From: Vicia villosa | Taxonomy: Eukaryota; Streptophyta; Magnoliopsida; Fabales; Fabaceae | DNA length: 64,000 bases | Assembly (NCBI RefSeq): GCF_029867415.1 | Contig: NC_081180.1 | Coordinates: 150,217,068 to 150,281,067, forward strand | Reading direction: 5' to 3' | Shown: positions 23,201 through 33,589 of the stretch, piece after piece | Layout: every line of letters begins with the position of its first letter | Numbering within the stretch: the first letter of the stretch is position 1 | Position numbers and translations under genes: made by a program | The notes under the pieces: generated by a model | Seen by the model: the letters and a program-made list of their open reading frames with translations, nothing else | Databases searched by the model: none | Told to the model about the DNA's origin: nothing

Positions 23201-25663
23201 TTAATCCAAGACCTTCATCAGGGCTTCCCTGTGGGCTTCTGAGTTTAACAGTAATGAAAGTATTGAGATCTTTGAAGGAGTCTGCATAAGCTGATCCACA
23301 ATCTTGTATTCACTTCTTTTGATAAGCTTCAAAATTTCATCAAAATCAGGATTGACATTGGTTCCACTGGACTGACCAACATCAGTGTTTGTATTACTGA
23401 CAGGAGTTTCCACAGGATTTCCCACTGGTGTATTAACAGGATTTTGTCCGGTTGCAGGAGCAACAGGTTGCTTTGGAGGTAGTGGAGTATACACACGTCC
23501 ACTTCTTGTTACTCGACTCACATCAGCGATGTTCACGACAGATGAAAGAGTTGGTAAAGGAACTTCTTGTCCATCCTTTATCATTGTTGCATTGTAATTG
23601 TATGGAACTGCCTTGTCAGAGTCATAAGGAACAGGTCCAGGTAGACAAATGATCAAAGGAGCAATAGGAACCCTTGGCTTGTTGTAGGTAACTTCTATAC
23701 GCTCAGGCATGTTGAAATGAGGAATGATGACGTTAACTGTAGGCATTTCCGAGTTGATATCTGAGACTAAAAGCTCATGCGGATAACATCCTATCATGTT
23801 AACTTCATTTTCATCCCTATTTCTGTAGATCTGAATAGTACCATTATCCAACAGCACTTGGAGATCTCTTCTCACAATCGAACATCCATGAGGATCTACA
23901 CAACATATGCTACAAGAACCATATTGATGCTGGCGAAAACTCGGCCCTCGACAGAGAGTGGCGTGCATTTTTACCAAATCTGCTCTTGAGTAATTGATAT
24001 TATAGACTCGGTATGGACCAGGACATCCATACACCATGTTCACAACATGCCCTCCATGATTGGGCAGCGGATTTGCTTGCACATTAGGATTCAAATTTCT
24101 GAAAGAGAGGAGATTAGATCTAACCAACCTCTGAACTTCATATTTCAAAGCTATGCAATGCTCAAGATCATGGCCAGGTGCTCCTTGATGATAAGGGCAT
24201 GAGACCTCAGCTTTGTACCACCATGGGAGTTTCTCAGGTACGGGTGGTGGTGCTCTAGTTTGAACGAGACCTTTTTCAATCAAAGCAGGGTACAATTCTG
24301 TGTAGGTCATTGGAATCGGATCGAACTGTGGAGCTCTTTGCACACGATTCTGATTATTGTTAAACTGTTGAGCCTGTTGTCGAGGCTGTTGTTGCTGAAA
24401 CTGCGGGGTAAATCCCGGATTTGGTGCTGTGTTAACGACTGGTGTGACAGCAGCAATCTGTCGTTGTCGATTGACGTTTCCTCTTGGCTTTCCTTGGGAT
24501 ACCATGTCAACACTTTGTTCTTTCTTCTTTGGGAAACCACTTCCGAACTTTTTGGTTCCACTCGAAGATCCACCTTCTTTAGTCAGACGTCCGGTTCGGA
24601 CTCCTTCTTCTAGACGCATCCCCATGTTTACCATTTCGGTGAAATCACTTGGAGCACTAGCAATCATGCGTTCATAATAAAACGGACTGAGAGTATTCAA
24701 GAAGATCTTTGTCATTTCTTTCTCTTTTAACGGTGGATTAATCTGAGCAGCAGTTTCTCTCCATCGTTGGGCATATTCTTTGAAAGCTTCATGATCTTTC
24801 TGAGCCATGGATCGAAGCTGGTCTCTGTCTGGAGCCATATCCGAGTTATACTTGTATTGTCGGACAAAGGCCTCACCTAGGTCATTGAAAGTCCGAATAT
24901 TGGTGCTATCCAGACCTGTGTACCACTTCAGTGCGGCGCTAGTCAAACTGTCTTGAAAGTAATGGATGAGCAACTGATGATTATCTGCATAAGTAGACAT
25001 TTTTCTGGCATACATCACAAGATGACTTTGTGGACAAGAACTACCTTTGTACTTTTCAAAGTCAGGGACCTTGAATTTAGCTGGTATTTGTACACTGGGA
25101 ACTAAGCATAGCTCCTGGGCATTCTTTCCAAACAAATCTTTCCCACGAATAGCCTTGACTTCCAATTGAATCTTGTTGAACTGTTCTTGGAGATCTTCCA
25201 CAAGATTACGCGGATTTGTGCTATCACCTTGATCATGATAAATCTCATTGCCATCATAAGGAACAGTGTGAACCGTAGGGGTCGGAACTGTCATAGTGGG
25301 TTGAGAAAGTGCCATAGTGACTTGAGAAAAAGTTACCCCCTGATTTGGAGTGAACTGTGAACTTTGTGCAGCAGGCGCTTCAGTTGTGGATGTTTGAACC
25401 CCAGAAACATTATGGCGGAAACCTGTACCGAAGCTGAAAGGCGGGCCCCAACCTTCTGGCATGGAGAAAGATGGAATGCTGAATGCAACCGTAGAAACTG
25501 GAGTAGTGACTTCAGATGTTACCGTTGCTTGACTGTTGGGTGGTAGCGGCTGATTCTGTGCGGCCATCAAGGAGTCGACCAGAGTAGTGAGACTTTCCAA
25601 CTTTTCCTGAAGGGTGGTCACCGTACCACGGAGCTCAATATTCTCTTGTTCAGAGTGTTCCAT
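23201..25663 (-). CDS. gag: Ogre gag (nucleocapsid/capsid polyprotein)
   Basis: There are 820 codons from the ATG at 25663 to the TAA at 23201. An N-terminal coiled-coil-like stretch (residues 1-40, LxxLVDSL heptads) precedes a Pro/Thr/Gln-rich region. The capsid-type gag core (about 195-370) includes FKVPDFEKYKG, ALKWYTGL and AFKEYAQRWRETAAQI. A basic Gln-rich region and a zinc-finger-like C-x2-H-x5-H-x4-C (CPYHQGAPGHDLEHC, residues 489-503) follow. The protein would form the virus-like particle and package element RNA. It is homologous to the gag at 48529-50037. Codons just upstream of the ATG also look homologous to that element (see the entry for 25664-26000). Confidence 0.93.
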   Translation of the reverse strand: MEHSEQENIELRGTVTTLQEKLESLTTLVDSLMAAQNQPLPPNSQATVTSEVTTPVSTVAFSIPSFSMPEGWGPPFSFGTGFRHNVSGVQTSTTEAPAAQSSQFTPNQGVTFSQVTMALSQPTMTVPTPTVHTVPYDGNEIYHDQGDSTNPRNLVEDLQEQFNKIQLEVKAIRGKDLFGKNAQELCLVPSVQIPAKFKVPDFEKYKGSSCPQSHLVMYARKMSTYADNHQLLIHYFQDSLTSAALKWYTGLDSTNIRTFNDLGEAFVRQYKYNSDMAPDRDQLRSMAQKDHEAFKEYAQRWRETAAQINPPLKEKEMTKIFLNTLSPFYYERMIASAPSDFTEMVNMGMRLEEGVRTGRLTKEGGSSSGTKKFGSGFPKKKEQSVDMVSQGKPRGNVNRQRQIAAVTPVVNTAPNPGFTPQFQQQQPRQQAQQFNNNQNRVQRAPQFDPIPMTYTELYPALIEKGLVQTRAPPPVPEKLPWWYKAEVSCPYHQGAPGHDLEHCIALKYEVQRLVRSNLLSFRNLNPNVQANPLPNHGGHVVNMVYGCPGPYRVYNINYSRADLVKMHATLCRGPSFRQHQYGSCSICCVDPHGCSIVRRDLQVLLDNGTIQIYRNRDENEVNMIGCYPHELLVSDINSEMPTVNVIIPHFNMPERIEVTYNKPRVPIAPLIICLPGPVPYDSDKAVPYNYNATMIKDGQEVPLPTLSSVVNIADVSRVTRSGRVYTPLPPKQPVAPATGQNPVNTPVGNPVETPVSNTNTDVGQSSGTNVNPDFDEILKLIKRSEYKIVDQLMQTPSKISILSLLLNSEAHREALMKVLD

Positions 25664-26000
25664 TACTCTTCTTCTGCTTGAACGAGTATTGTATCTATGA
25701 TCTGATTGCGAGCGCGGTCGAGAAACTTTGAGACGCGACAGCTTGACGATCTATTGGAGAAAGATCCAAAAGATAAGACTCTATACAACAGACTCGATAT
25801 GCAGAATGATGTATGCAAAAAGAAATTTATGATTTTTCCAAACATTTTAAAGATTATTTCCTTGCAAACATTTGAACACAAACAATTCTTTTATTCATTC
25901 ATCATTTTTTTTTATTTTTATTGCAATAATGGGAAATGTTACAACATTGGAGCGTAGCTCCTTACAAAAGCAAATGATAAATAAAAAAGCTAAACAAATC
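25664..26000 (-). other. Spacer between Ogre ORF1 and gag; gag-frame extension without ATG
   Basis: In the gag frame about 29 codons lie between an upstream TAG (near 25750) and the ATG, ending HRYNTRSSRRRV. The gag-only element has HKYGTRAAVRQR just before its ATG, so protein-level similarity extends upstream of both start codons. In another frame an open stretch ends in TAA overlapping the gag ATG (TAATG). The rest is AT-rich with no further signal. Confidence 0.5.
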
Positions 26001-27530
26001 CTAAACGTCTTCATCAGACGAAGAACCAAATGCATTGTGCAGCTTGAGCTTCAGGATTTCTTTCCCATAGTAAGCTTTCAACTTGGCCTTTTCAGCTCTC
26101 AGCTTGTCAACCACATTCTTCCAATTGTCAGGTATCGGAGCGTTGCTTGTTGAGCCTTCAAGCTTTTTCTTGCTTTCTTTGATGTATCTTCTGATTGCGG
26201 CATCTTTCCGACGGATCTTCTCATCTTTGTTCATGAGCCATCCATCCTGATAATAGAGAGTTTCTTCATGTTCTTTCACTTGTTTCTTCAACTTTCTATT
26301 TTCCACATCAGTTCTTCGAAACTTTTCTTCCCAAGCGTCTTTTTCTATCCTCATCTTGGTCAAAGTGTCTTGGTATTCCTCCATAGCGGGAATGTTGGGT
26401 CGTTGAGGTACCACAGGGAACATGGGTTTTTCATAATCATAAGGCATTTGAAACTCCTTTGCTCTTTTCTTCACCCAGCAGGTGTAGGCGTTCGTAGCAA
26501 TGCAGTTCCTTATCTCACCTTTTTCTTTCCATCGGATGTCGTACCAGGCTTTCACCATTTTTGTTTTCAACCCTTGAGGATCATTTCCTTCCTGATAGAA
26601 GTAGCTTTCCACTGTAGGGCCAATGGGTTTAGTTGAATTTGCATACCCGAGTTGTCGTCGGGCTAGGACCGGATTGTAGTTAATTCCTCCTTGTGTACCA
26701 ATGAGGGGTACGTTGGCGAATTCTCCACAACTTTCAATGGTTTCTGTACCGCAGCGAGCCAAGGTATACCACTGAATATCATTATTAGTAAGAGACATAA
26801 GTCTTTGAGACCAACGTAAACCCTCCCGGTTTTCCGTGAAAATGGGAGACTTAGGTAAGTGTGAAACAATCCATTTAAACAACAGAGGTGCACAACATAC
26901 AATAATTCCACCACCTTGGTGATTCCTATGATGGACAGAGAAATACATGTCACCAAGCAGAGTCGGAACGGGATTTCCATTCAAAAAGACCTTTATGGCA
27001 TTGATATCAACAAAGTCGTCGATATTGGGAAACAGAACCAACCCATAGATGAGCAAGGCTAGTACAGCTTCAAAAGCTATCATGCTACCAGTCTCAATGA
27101 AATCAAAGGCTCTCTTTATTAGAAACTGTGAAGGCAAACCTGGAAGGTTTCCTTTGGTAGTCCAATTACTCTCTATTTCAGATTTCTTCAAGTGGGTACC
27201 TGTTGCAATGACTGGTGACTTAGGAATGGCTTCCAAACCATTGAAAGGTATTTTGTCAGACACAGGAATACCCAAAAGATTGGCATATTCTTCCAAGGTT
27301 GGTACCAACTGATAGTCTGGAAAGGTAAAACACCAGTAGACGGGATCATAAAACTGAACCAGAGTTTTGAGAAGTCCTTCATCAACATGAGTGTTCAAGA
27401 TAGGCAAAAGCTTTCCATGGCTTTTCCTAAAATCAGAAGGATCTTGTACAAAAGACGCTAACTCTTTCAGTCTTTCCACATTAGGCTCTTTGAAACCGTA
27501 CCTCTTGGTATGCCTTTTTACCCACTCCAT
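26001..27530 (-). CDS. Ogre ORF1 protein (unknown function, plant-mobile-domain-like)
   Basis: There are 509 codons with an ATG at 27530. The first 340 residues resemble the ORF1 protein typical of Ogre elements and the plant mobile-domain-type families of transposon-derived proteins: VYWCFTFPDYQLVPTLEEYA and LLGIPVSDKIPF near residues 70-95, then LALLIYGLVLFPNIDDFVD near 160. The C-terminal part (about 385-500) is rich in Lys and Glu with heptad spacing and is probably a coiled coil. It ends in the acidic SSSDEDV. The frame has no stop or frameshift, consistent with a young copy. The function is not known; a role in RNP assembly or host interaction is only a guess. Confidence 0.88.
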   Translation of the reverse strand: MEWVKRHTKRYGFKEPNVERLKELASFVQDPSDFRKSHGKLLPILNTHVDEGLLKTLVQFYDPVYWCFTFPDYQLVPTLEEYANLLGIPVSDKIPFNGLEAIPKSPVIATGTHLKKSEIESNWTTKGNLPGLPSQFLIKRAFDFIETGSMIAFEAVLALLIYGLVLFPNIDDFVDINAIKVFLNGNPVPTLLGDMYFSVHHRNHQGGGIIVCCAPLLFKWIVSHLPKSPIFTENREGLRWSQRLMSLTNNDIQWYTLARCGTETIESCGEFANVPLIGTQGGINYNPVLARRQLGYANSTKPIGPTVESYFYQEGNDPQGLKTKMVKAWYDIRWKEKGEIRNCIATNAYTCWVKKRAKEFQMPYDYEKPMFPVVPQRPNIPAMEEYQDTLTKMRIEKDAWEEKFRRTDVENRKLKKQVKEHEETLYYQDGWLMNKDEKIRRKDAAIRRYIKESKKKLEGSTSNAPIPDNWKNVVDKLRAEKAKLKAYYGKEILKLKLHNAFGSSSDEDV

Positions 27531-28340
27531 AACCTAATCCTATAATGTTTGCAAAGAAAATTCTCTAATTGTTTGGAAAAAATCATGTTTTTATGGAAAA
27601 AGATTTTTATTTTTTTATTTTTTATGGATGTATGAATGCATGGATGCATGGATGCCACATATTCAAACATGGTAAAGCGAACATGGTAACGCAAACATGG
27701 TACTGTAAACATGGCAACACAAACATGGTAACACAAACATGGTACACACAGGTTCAAAGGTCCAGCGTCACGAGCATGAGGTCAGAGAACCAAACATGGG
27801 ATAGTTCTAGTTAATCACCTGTACAACATGTTCTACTGATACGTCAGAGTCTACATTTTTCTTTCGGATATTACCGGCTTTCCACAATTAAACTCATGAG
27901 CCAGCAATATTCTCAAGAAAAACTCGTCTGAGTGTGGTTCTCCGCATGACAACTAATCCAAGTCTTCACCTGAATAGTTTCTGCACCACAACCTAATAAG
28001 GCCAGGATGGGTTGGGGTTCTACAGCCAACTCAGCTTCTACAGTTCAATGAAAGCAACAATGTCTTCGCAATTAACTCGCTAAACATATATTACAAACAA
28101 GGAACCTCCACTGAGCGGAAGGATTCTCACGTGCGCCTGCACATGACTATACCCTCCACCTAATTCTTATGTGTACTTAATCCGGGTTAGGATTTGTCCA
28201 TAATGTATCACTTGTCACAGAACCACAGATGTAACAGAACCAAAGAACCAAACAAGAACAAAATAAAAACAAAACAAATAGAAATAACCCTTTCTTTGGA
28301 AACAATAAAAAGATGGTCCCCAGTGAAGTCGCCATTTTTC
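27531..28340 (-). other. Ogre 5' leader: primer-binding site, untranslated region, 14-15-base repeats
   Basis: The primer-binding site (minus TGGCGACTTCACTGGGGACC, plus 28315-28334) starts six bases after the LTR. Ogre primer sites have been assigned to tRNA-Arg; I could not check this. About 780 bases of untranslated leader follow. At 27665-27750 six units of 14 to 15 bases contain acatggta or a close variant, e.g. aacatggtaacacaa. No gene is visible. Confidence 0.8.
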
Positions 28341-28536
28341 TGTCGCGGGCGAAAAATCGTTTTGTTCCTCTTTTTTGTGGGATGAGACACCTGATGCCTT
28401 CTTTGGGCTCGAGTGCTCAAAAATGATTTTTCTTTTGTTTCGACCAAACTTTTTATTATTTCCAAAGTAGGAAAAGGAAAAAAGCTGCAATAACCTAAAA
28501 GTGGGGGGGAGAGATCTTTGGGTAAGAGGGTTGGTT

Positions 28537-28584
28537 ATACGAAGGGAAGGTATTAGCACCCAACGTATCTATAGTACTCTATAG
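28537..28584 (-). other. Tat LTR double hairpin, Ogre 5' LTR copy (hairpin III at 28783-28802)
   Basis: Hairpin I occupies 28584-28569 (CTATAG, loop AGTA, CTATAG). Hairpin II follows with no gap at 28568-28537 (ATACG and GGG arms, loop TGCTAATACCTT). In the Ogre transcript this lies about 200 to 245 bases before the end of U5, just upstream of the primer-binding site. Stem bases differ from those of the other Tat elements here while the loops match. Confidence 0.6.
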
Positions 28585-30710
28585 GTTTCTTTGCTTTGTT
28601 TTTCATTCCATGTTGTTGAGAGGTTCTTGTGAAATAGGTGGGACCTAAGGTGTTTGTTTGATTATGCTCGCAAAGATCATCGCGATCCTCTGCATACATA
28701 TCCCTTAGAGGGAATCAGAGCATCTGTAGCTCGGGGTCTACGGGTGCTAAGGTTTGAGTGGTTTTTTTGTTTTGTTTTGCTCGCCAAGGATCGACCTTGT
28801 GCCTACGTATTCTCAAAGGGATGTTGAGAAAGTCAGAGCAATCGTAGTTCCCACTTATGCTAGTGGAAGCAAAGGAAAAGAGACAAATGTCATCTAAATG
28901 TTCGATGTATCTAATCTATATCATCACATACATCTGTTTGATTTTGTTTGAAAATCTTTTCATTATAAGCCCTGGGCCATGCCACTTAGGGTGCTTAGAA
29001 TGATAAAGATGTTTTTGTTGTTTAACCAGCCTTGTGGCAAAAACTTTCAATGAAGTCAGCCTTGTGACAAAAAGTTTTGATTAATCAGCCAGCCTTGTGG
29101 CAAAAGTTTCAATGAAGTCAGCCTTGTGACAAAAACTTTGATTAATCATCCAGTACGGTGGTAAAACGGTTTGATTGATTAGCCAGCCTTGTGGCAAAAG
29201 AAATTTGATTGATTAGCCAGCCTTGTGGCAAAAAAGTTTGATTGATTGATTGTTTGTGATGATATAGAAGAGATACTCCTATCATAGAGATGAAAAATGT
29301 CTAATCTCCTAGGGTATTTGATTTGGATATTGGGGATGCTTATAAGAAGCCCGTGGGTCCTTGTACGAAGCCCAAGAGGAGGCTATCCGAGGGTCCTTGC
29401 ATTGTAAGCCCAAGAGGAGGCTATGGGAGGGACAATCCAGGGTCCTTGCATTGGAAGCCCAAGAGGAGGCTATGGGAGGGTCACTCGTTTGTACAAAGCC
29501 CAAGGGGAGGCATGGTATAGTTGGTTTGAGCTCTTAGAGCGATTTCACCGGGAAACCATACTCTATGTCCTAACCTAAACTAGGGAGATTCTTTGCACGA
29601 AGCCCAATAGGAGGCTATGGGGAACCTAGTGTTGTACTAAGTTGAACAAGTATATATAACACAAACACACATATGAACAAGTACGAACAAATATGAACAA
29701 GTACATGAACAGATATGAACAGTTATACATATATGACAAAGTGTGTGTATATAATGGAGTTTATGAAGGAAATATACCTGTAAGCATGATCCATTTGTAT
29801 ACACAGGGGCTCGGGACTTATACTCGAGGAGAAGTCCACTTGAATTTATTCAAAGCTATGTAAACAGGTATTTACAAAGGGGCTTGGGACTTATACCTAC
29901 ATGGAGGCCCATGGTATTTTTGGGAAGATTTAAAGAAACCTTCATTTTTGGTTTGTTATTCAAAGCTAAAAAACAAACTGATCGAGGTATGTACAAAAAA
30001 GTGTGTGTACAATGAAATACCGAATTTCATGTACAGGAATGGGTATGTACAAAAGGGGCTTGGGACTTATACCTACGTGGAGGCCCATGGTATATTTGAA
30101 AAGTTTTGTTTCTTTGAAGTTTGGTTGTTTTGAAAATGATTTGAAAATTGTTTGAAAAGATTTTATTTTGAAGAAGTTTTATTGTTTTGAAAAAAAACTG
30201 TACAAAAGGAAAAGAAATGGGACTTACACTCTCTAATATTCGAGAGGCCCCACATCGTTTTGAAAATCAATTGATCAATTAAAAAAGATTTAATCAATAG
30301 TTTCAAAAAGAAATGGTTTATTGTTTTGAAAAGAATGATCGTTTGTTTTAAAACAATTTGAATTTGACAAAAGTCAACTTAATTAAGTAAAAATCAAATT
30401 TTAATGCTTAATTAAGACCTAAGTGATTAGGGTTTGATCACAAAAAATATTTACAAGTGATTAGGTTAAGAATCAAATGAAAAACAATATTTTAAAGTAT
30501 TAAAAAACACTTAAAACATGTCATTTTAAACCTATTTAAAAATGTATTAAATAAATCTTTTTTGATGATTTCTTTTTGTATTCATAAAATATGTATATTA
30601 AACAAAGAGTATGCAAAAAATGAAGTGAAAATAATGAATTTTGATTGGTTAAATTAATTGGTGAAGTTGTTAAAGAAAATGAAAGAAAATAGTGTCAAAA
30701 AAAAAGTTTT

Positions 30711-30785
30711 GGTCCTGCCAGGGTTTGAACCCACGCCCTCTCTCTCACAACTCAAAACACTTGCCAACTGAGCTGCGCGCGCAGC
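30711..30785 (-). other. tRNA-like block, Ogre 5' LTR copy
   Basis: The A-box-like (30774-30763) and B-box-like (30731-30722) elements are conserved as in the 3' LTR. The block begins about 2.5 kb into the LTR in element orientation, downstream of the TATA box, so it would be transcribed as part of R/U5. Confidence 0.6.
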
Positions 30786-33324
30786 TTGTTATTCACATGC
30801 TTTCATTTAATTATATTTGAAAACAAACATTTGAATTTTTCAAACCAAAAAACGCGCCAAGAACACACCTTCAACTGATTTTTGAAAATCTTTGAAACTG
30901 GATTGTTTTGATCAAGTAGATAGTCTATCTTGCTCGGTTTTGGACGAGGAACACAATGGTATCATTTAATTGCATTTATTTTCACTCTAAGATCATTGGT
31001 TTTCTGATGAACACGAAGAACCCTAATCTTATGATTCAATCTGAAATTGTGTATAATTGATGAATTGTGAAATTGATTGAGGGCTATTGATCAGTGATAG
31101 TGCAGAAACAAGATAGCAACTCAATTTTTCATTTATGATGCATGTATGTATGAGTTTGAAGTTCATAGCACTTACCTTCAAAAACGGCCAAGCTGGGATT
31201 CGAATTCTGCAATAGAGGTGTTACAGAAGTTGTTTGATGATCTGGATAGCTTCAATGGACCATATGGAAGGTGTCTGGATGCTTGGAGTGGATTGAAAAC
31301 ATCTGGATCAGTTGGTGGAACCCGATCTGCAGTTGCTTCAAGTATGAATCGAGCTTGGTGATTCTGAAGTTTTTGATTGATGATGAGTGTTGGGATAGTT
31401 CATATGTGATATATATGAGGTGTTGGAAGTGTTAGTTTGGACAGATATAGCTTGGTATGGATTTTGGCATGATAAGGTTCAATATATGCAAACATGGAAG
31501 TGAGGTAGTGATTTTGAGTTTTGAGGTGTTTTTGGGTGTATGAGTGATTCAAACACATCCCATATGGTGTTTATGGTTTGCTAGAATCATCATTTTGGCC
31601 ATAGCTTCAAGGATTTGGAGGTTGACATTTCTACCTCTTTGAAACTTAAGAAACTTGCATTCTAAGAAAGAAGAGAGAAAACCTATAATTGTGAGGTTTT
31701 GGTGTGAATTGAAGAGTGATTTGCACCTCTATTTATAGGCCAAGAGTTCTGAACTCAGACCTTTGCAAGTTGATCAAGAATTGGTGATTTGGCTTAAGAG
31801 ATAAAAAGGAATCTTTTACATTTAATGCAAAATGGTTAAAGTGACCAAACCATGGTTAAAACTCAAGCTTCTTATCCTCTTCCATTCTGATCTCAAATCA
31901 GAAAAATATCTCCAATTATTGCCTCTATGCATCATTATTTGGATCATTTGGCAAATTGGCTCATAACTTAGTGAAAATGGCATGAAATTTCAAGTGAAAA
32001 GTTCACTAATGTCAAAATTCAAAACCATAGCTACACTTCAAATTTTTTCATGCTCTTGGACATTTTGGAAAGCTCATGTTACACACTTCAAAACCCTAGT
32101 TGAAAGTTTCTTCAAGATCTTTAAGGAAGTGGGTGAAAAAGATCCATGAACTTTGAGAAAAATGAAGTTTTAAGTGAAGTTTTCAAAAAGTACCAACTTT
32201 GAAGCTCCATATCTCTTAAATGGTTGATCTTATGGAAAAAAATTATATGTGTCAAAGTTGTTCATTGGATCAAAATCTACAACTTTCATGTTGGAAGTTT
32301 TTTTCAGTTTGTAGGTGAAATTTTGAGTTATTCCCTTCCAAAGTTTGAAAAAAACCATGAAAAACACTTAGAAATTTTTCTAAATATGGAAAGTCAAACT
32401 TTTGACTTTTTGATTCTTGATTGATTTTCTTGATTCTTCTTAATCAAATGACTTCATATATCATATATTGATGATTCAAAACTTAAAAAGTCATGGTTGA
32501 CCAAAATTCCCCAAAAGTCAATGGTGATCTTGTACAGTTGACTTTTTCAGACGAATCGCGTTTCTGGAGATTTCAAATGAAACAGGCTATCCTCATCAAA
32601 TGAATGGTATGAATGGATCATATTGAGGTATTGGAGGATATTGAATCATAGTTTGATTTGTGACAACTTGTCCTGATTAAAAAGTCAGTTATTCAGTGAA
32701 TTAGGTCAAAAACCCTAATTGTCGACCTGATGAAATTGATGACTGTGGATCTTGAATTGAGATGTAATTTCCATTGGATGTTGTCATAGGGATTATTTAA
32801 AGATGATTGAAACCTTTGATTGACTTCCTGGGGATTTTTAGGGTTTCCCAAATGTGATTCCTGATTTTGGTCCCTGATAGTTCAAAACCCTAATCTGATG
32901 ATTTGAAATTTCACTGTTGATCAATCCTTGTGTAGGAGATGTCTTGAGCCAATAGATTAGGTCAAAATGATGCACTTGGGGTCTTGAGGTCATGTCCCAA
33001 GTCATTAGGTCAAATCCTGAGCAAAAGTCAGGGGTATGCTATCTTCAGTCAAAACCCTAATCTGGTTGATTCAAAGCCTTTGAGCTTGTTGAAATGAATC
33101 TCTGAAGACCAAATGTTGATTGTTGATGAAGATGATTCATTTGAAATGAAGGGAGAACAAAACCCTAATTGATTGTTACTTGTACTGACGAGTGATTTCC
33201 TGATCAAATCCTGCTGAGTCACAAGTAACAAACACAGGCTATGCAATTTGTTAGAGATGCAAATGATGCATATGCAATGATATGAGGTGGTATCTTAGGT
33301 CAAAAATTGGGGTATGACAGCGGT

Positions 33325-33589
33325 TGTAAATGATCAAACTTCTGGTGCTATGACAGAAAGTGAGGAAAAATACAAAAAGCCTAAACAACTCCAAGAAAAC
33401 GTTTCAAGCATAGCCTCTCGGGTGGAACCAACTTATGTAGCTGTCAAAAGTCCTAAGAAAGCTAAGGAAGTCAAGAATAATTTGGGAAGTAAATTGAAGA
33501 GAAAAGTTATCCATGCTTTTCATCTTCATGAGTTCGTGGTTGCGGAAGTGAAAAACAACAAGGTTTGGAAAAGGAAATACCCTCCATAA
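33325..33589 (+). pseudogene. Athila gag-protease, last part, after the Ogre
   Basis: When the Ogre and one TSD copy are ignored, the frame from 10849 continues here in phase for 88 codons to the TAA at 33587-33589. The segment is Lys- and Glu-rich and ends KVWKRKYPP. It does not contain RT motifs, so protease is followed directly by the C-terminal tail that normally comes at the end of Athila pol. The ATG at 33314 belongs to the Ogre end and is not a real start. Confidence 0.8.

Larger units (their letters stand above)
10850..33319 (-). mobile_element. Ogre retrotransposon (Ty3, Tat lineage), near-complete and young
   Basis: The element is 22.5 kb. On the minus strand the order is 5' LTR (33319-28341), primer-binding site, ORF1 (27530-26001), gag (25663-23201), protease (23200-21639), putative intron (21638-21284), RT with two RNase H domains and integrase (21283-17818), a repeat-rich 3' UTR, a polypurine tract and 3' LTR (15826-10850). 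Size, 5 kb LTRs, ORF1 before gag and an intron between protease and RT match published Ogre elements of pea and vetches. Only about 14 LTR differences were noticed in 4977 bases (about 0.3%). Two in-frame TAA codons, one at the gag/protease border and one before RT, are the only coding breaks seen. Confidence 0.95.
28341..33319 (-). repeat. Ogre 5' LTR
   Basis: It has 4979 bases, starting TGTCATACCCC at 33319 on the minus strand and ending GCGACA at 28341. Differences from the other LTR noticed by eye are about a dozen substitutions (for example 11878/29369, 12381/29882, 13260-area/30758) and a few single-base indels. The internal features match those of 10850-15826. Confidence 0.95.

Noticed and set aside
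33314..33589. Independent small gene starting at 33314
   Set aside because: Its ATG lies in the last bases of the Ogre LTR; the frame is the continuation of the Athila gag-protease.
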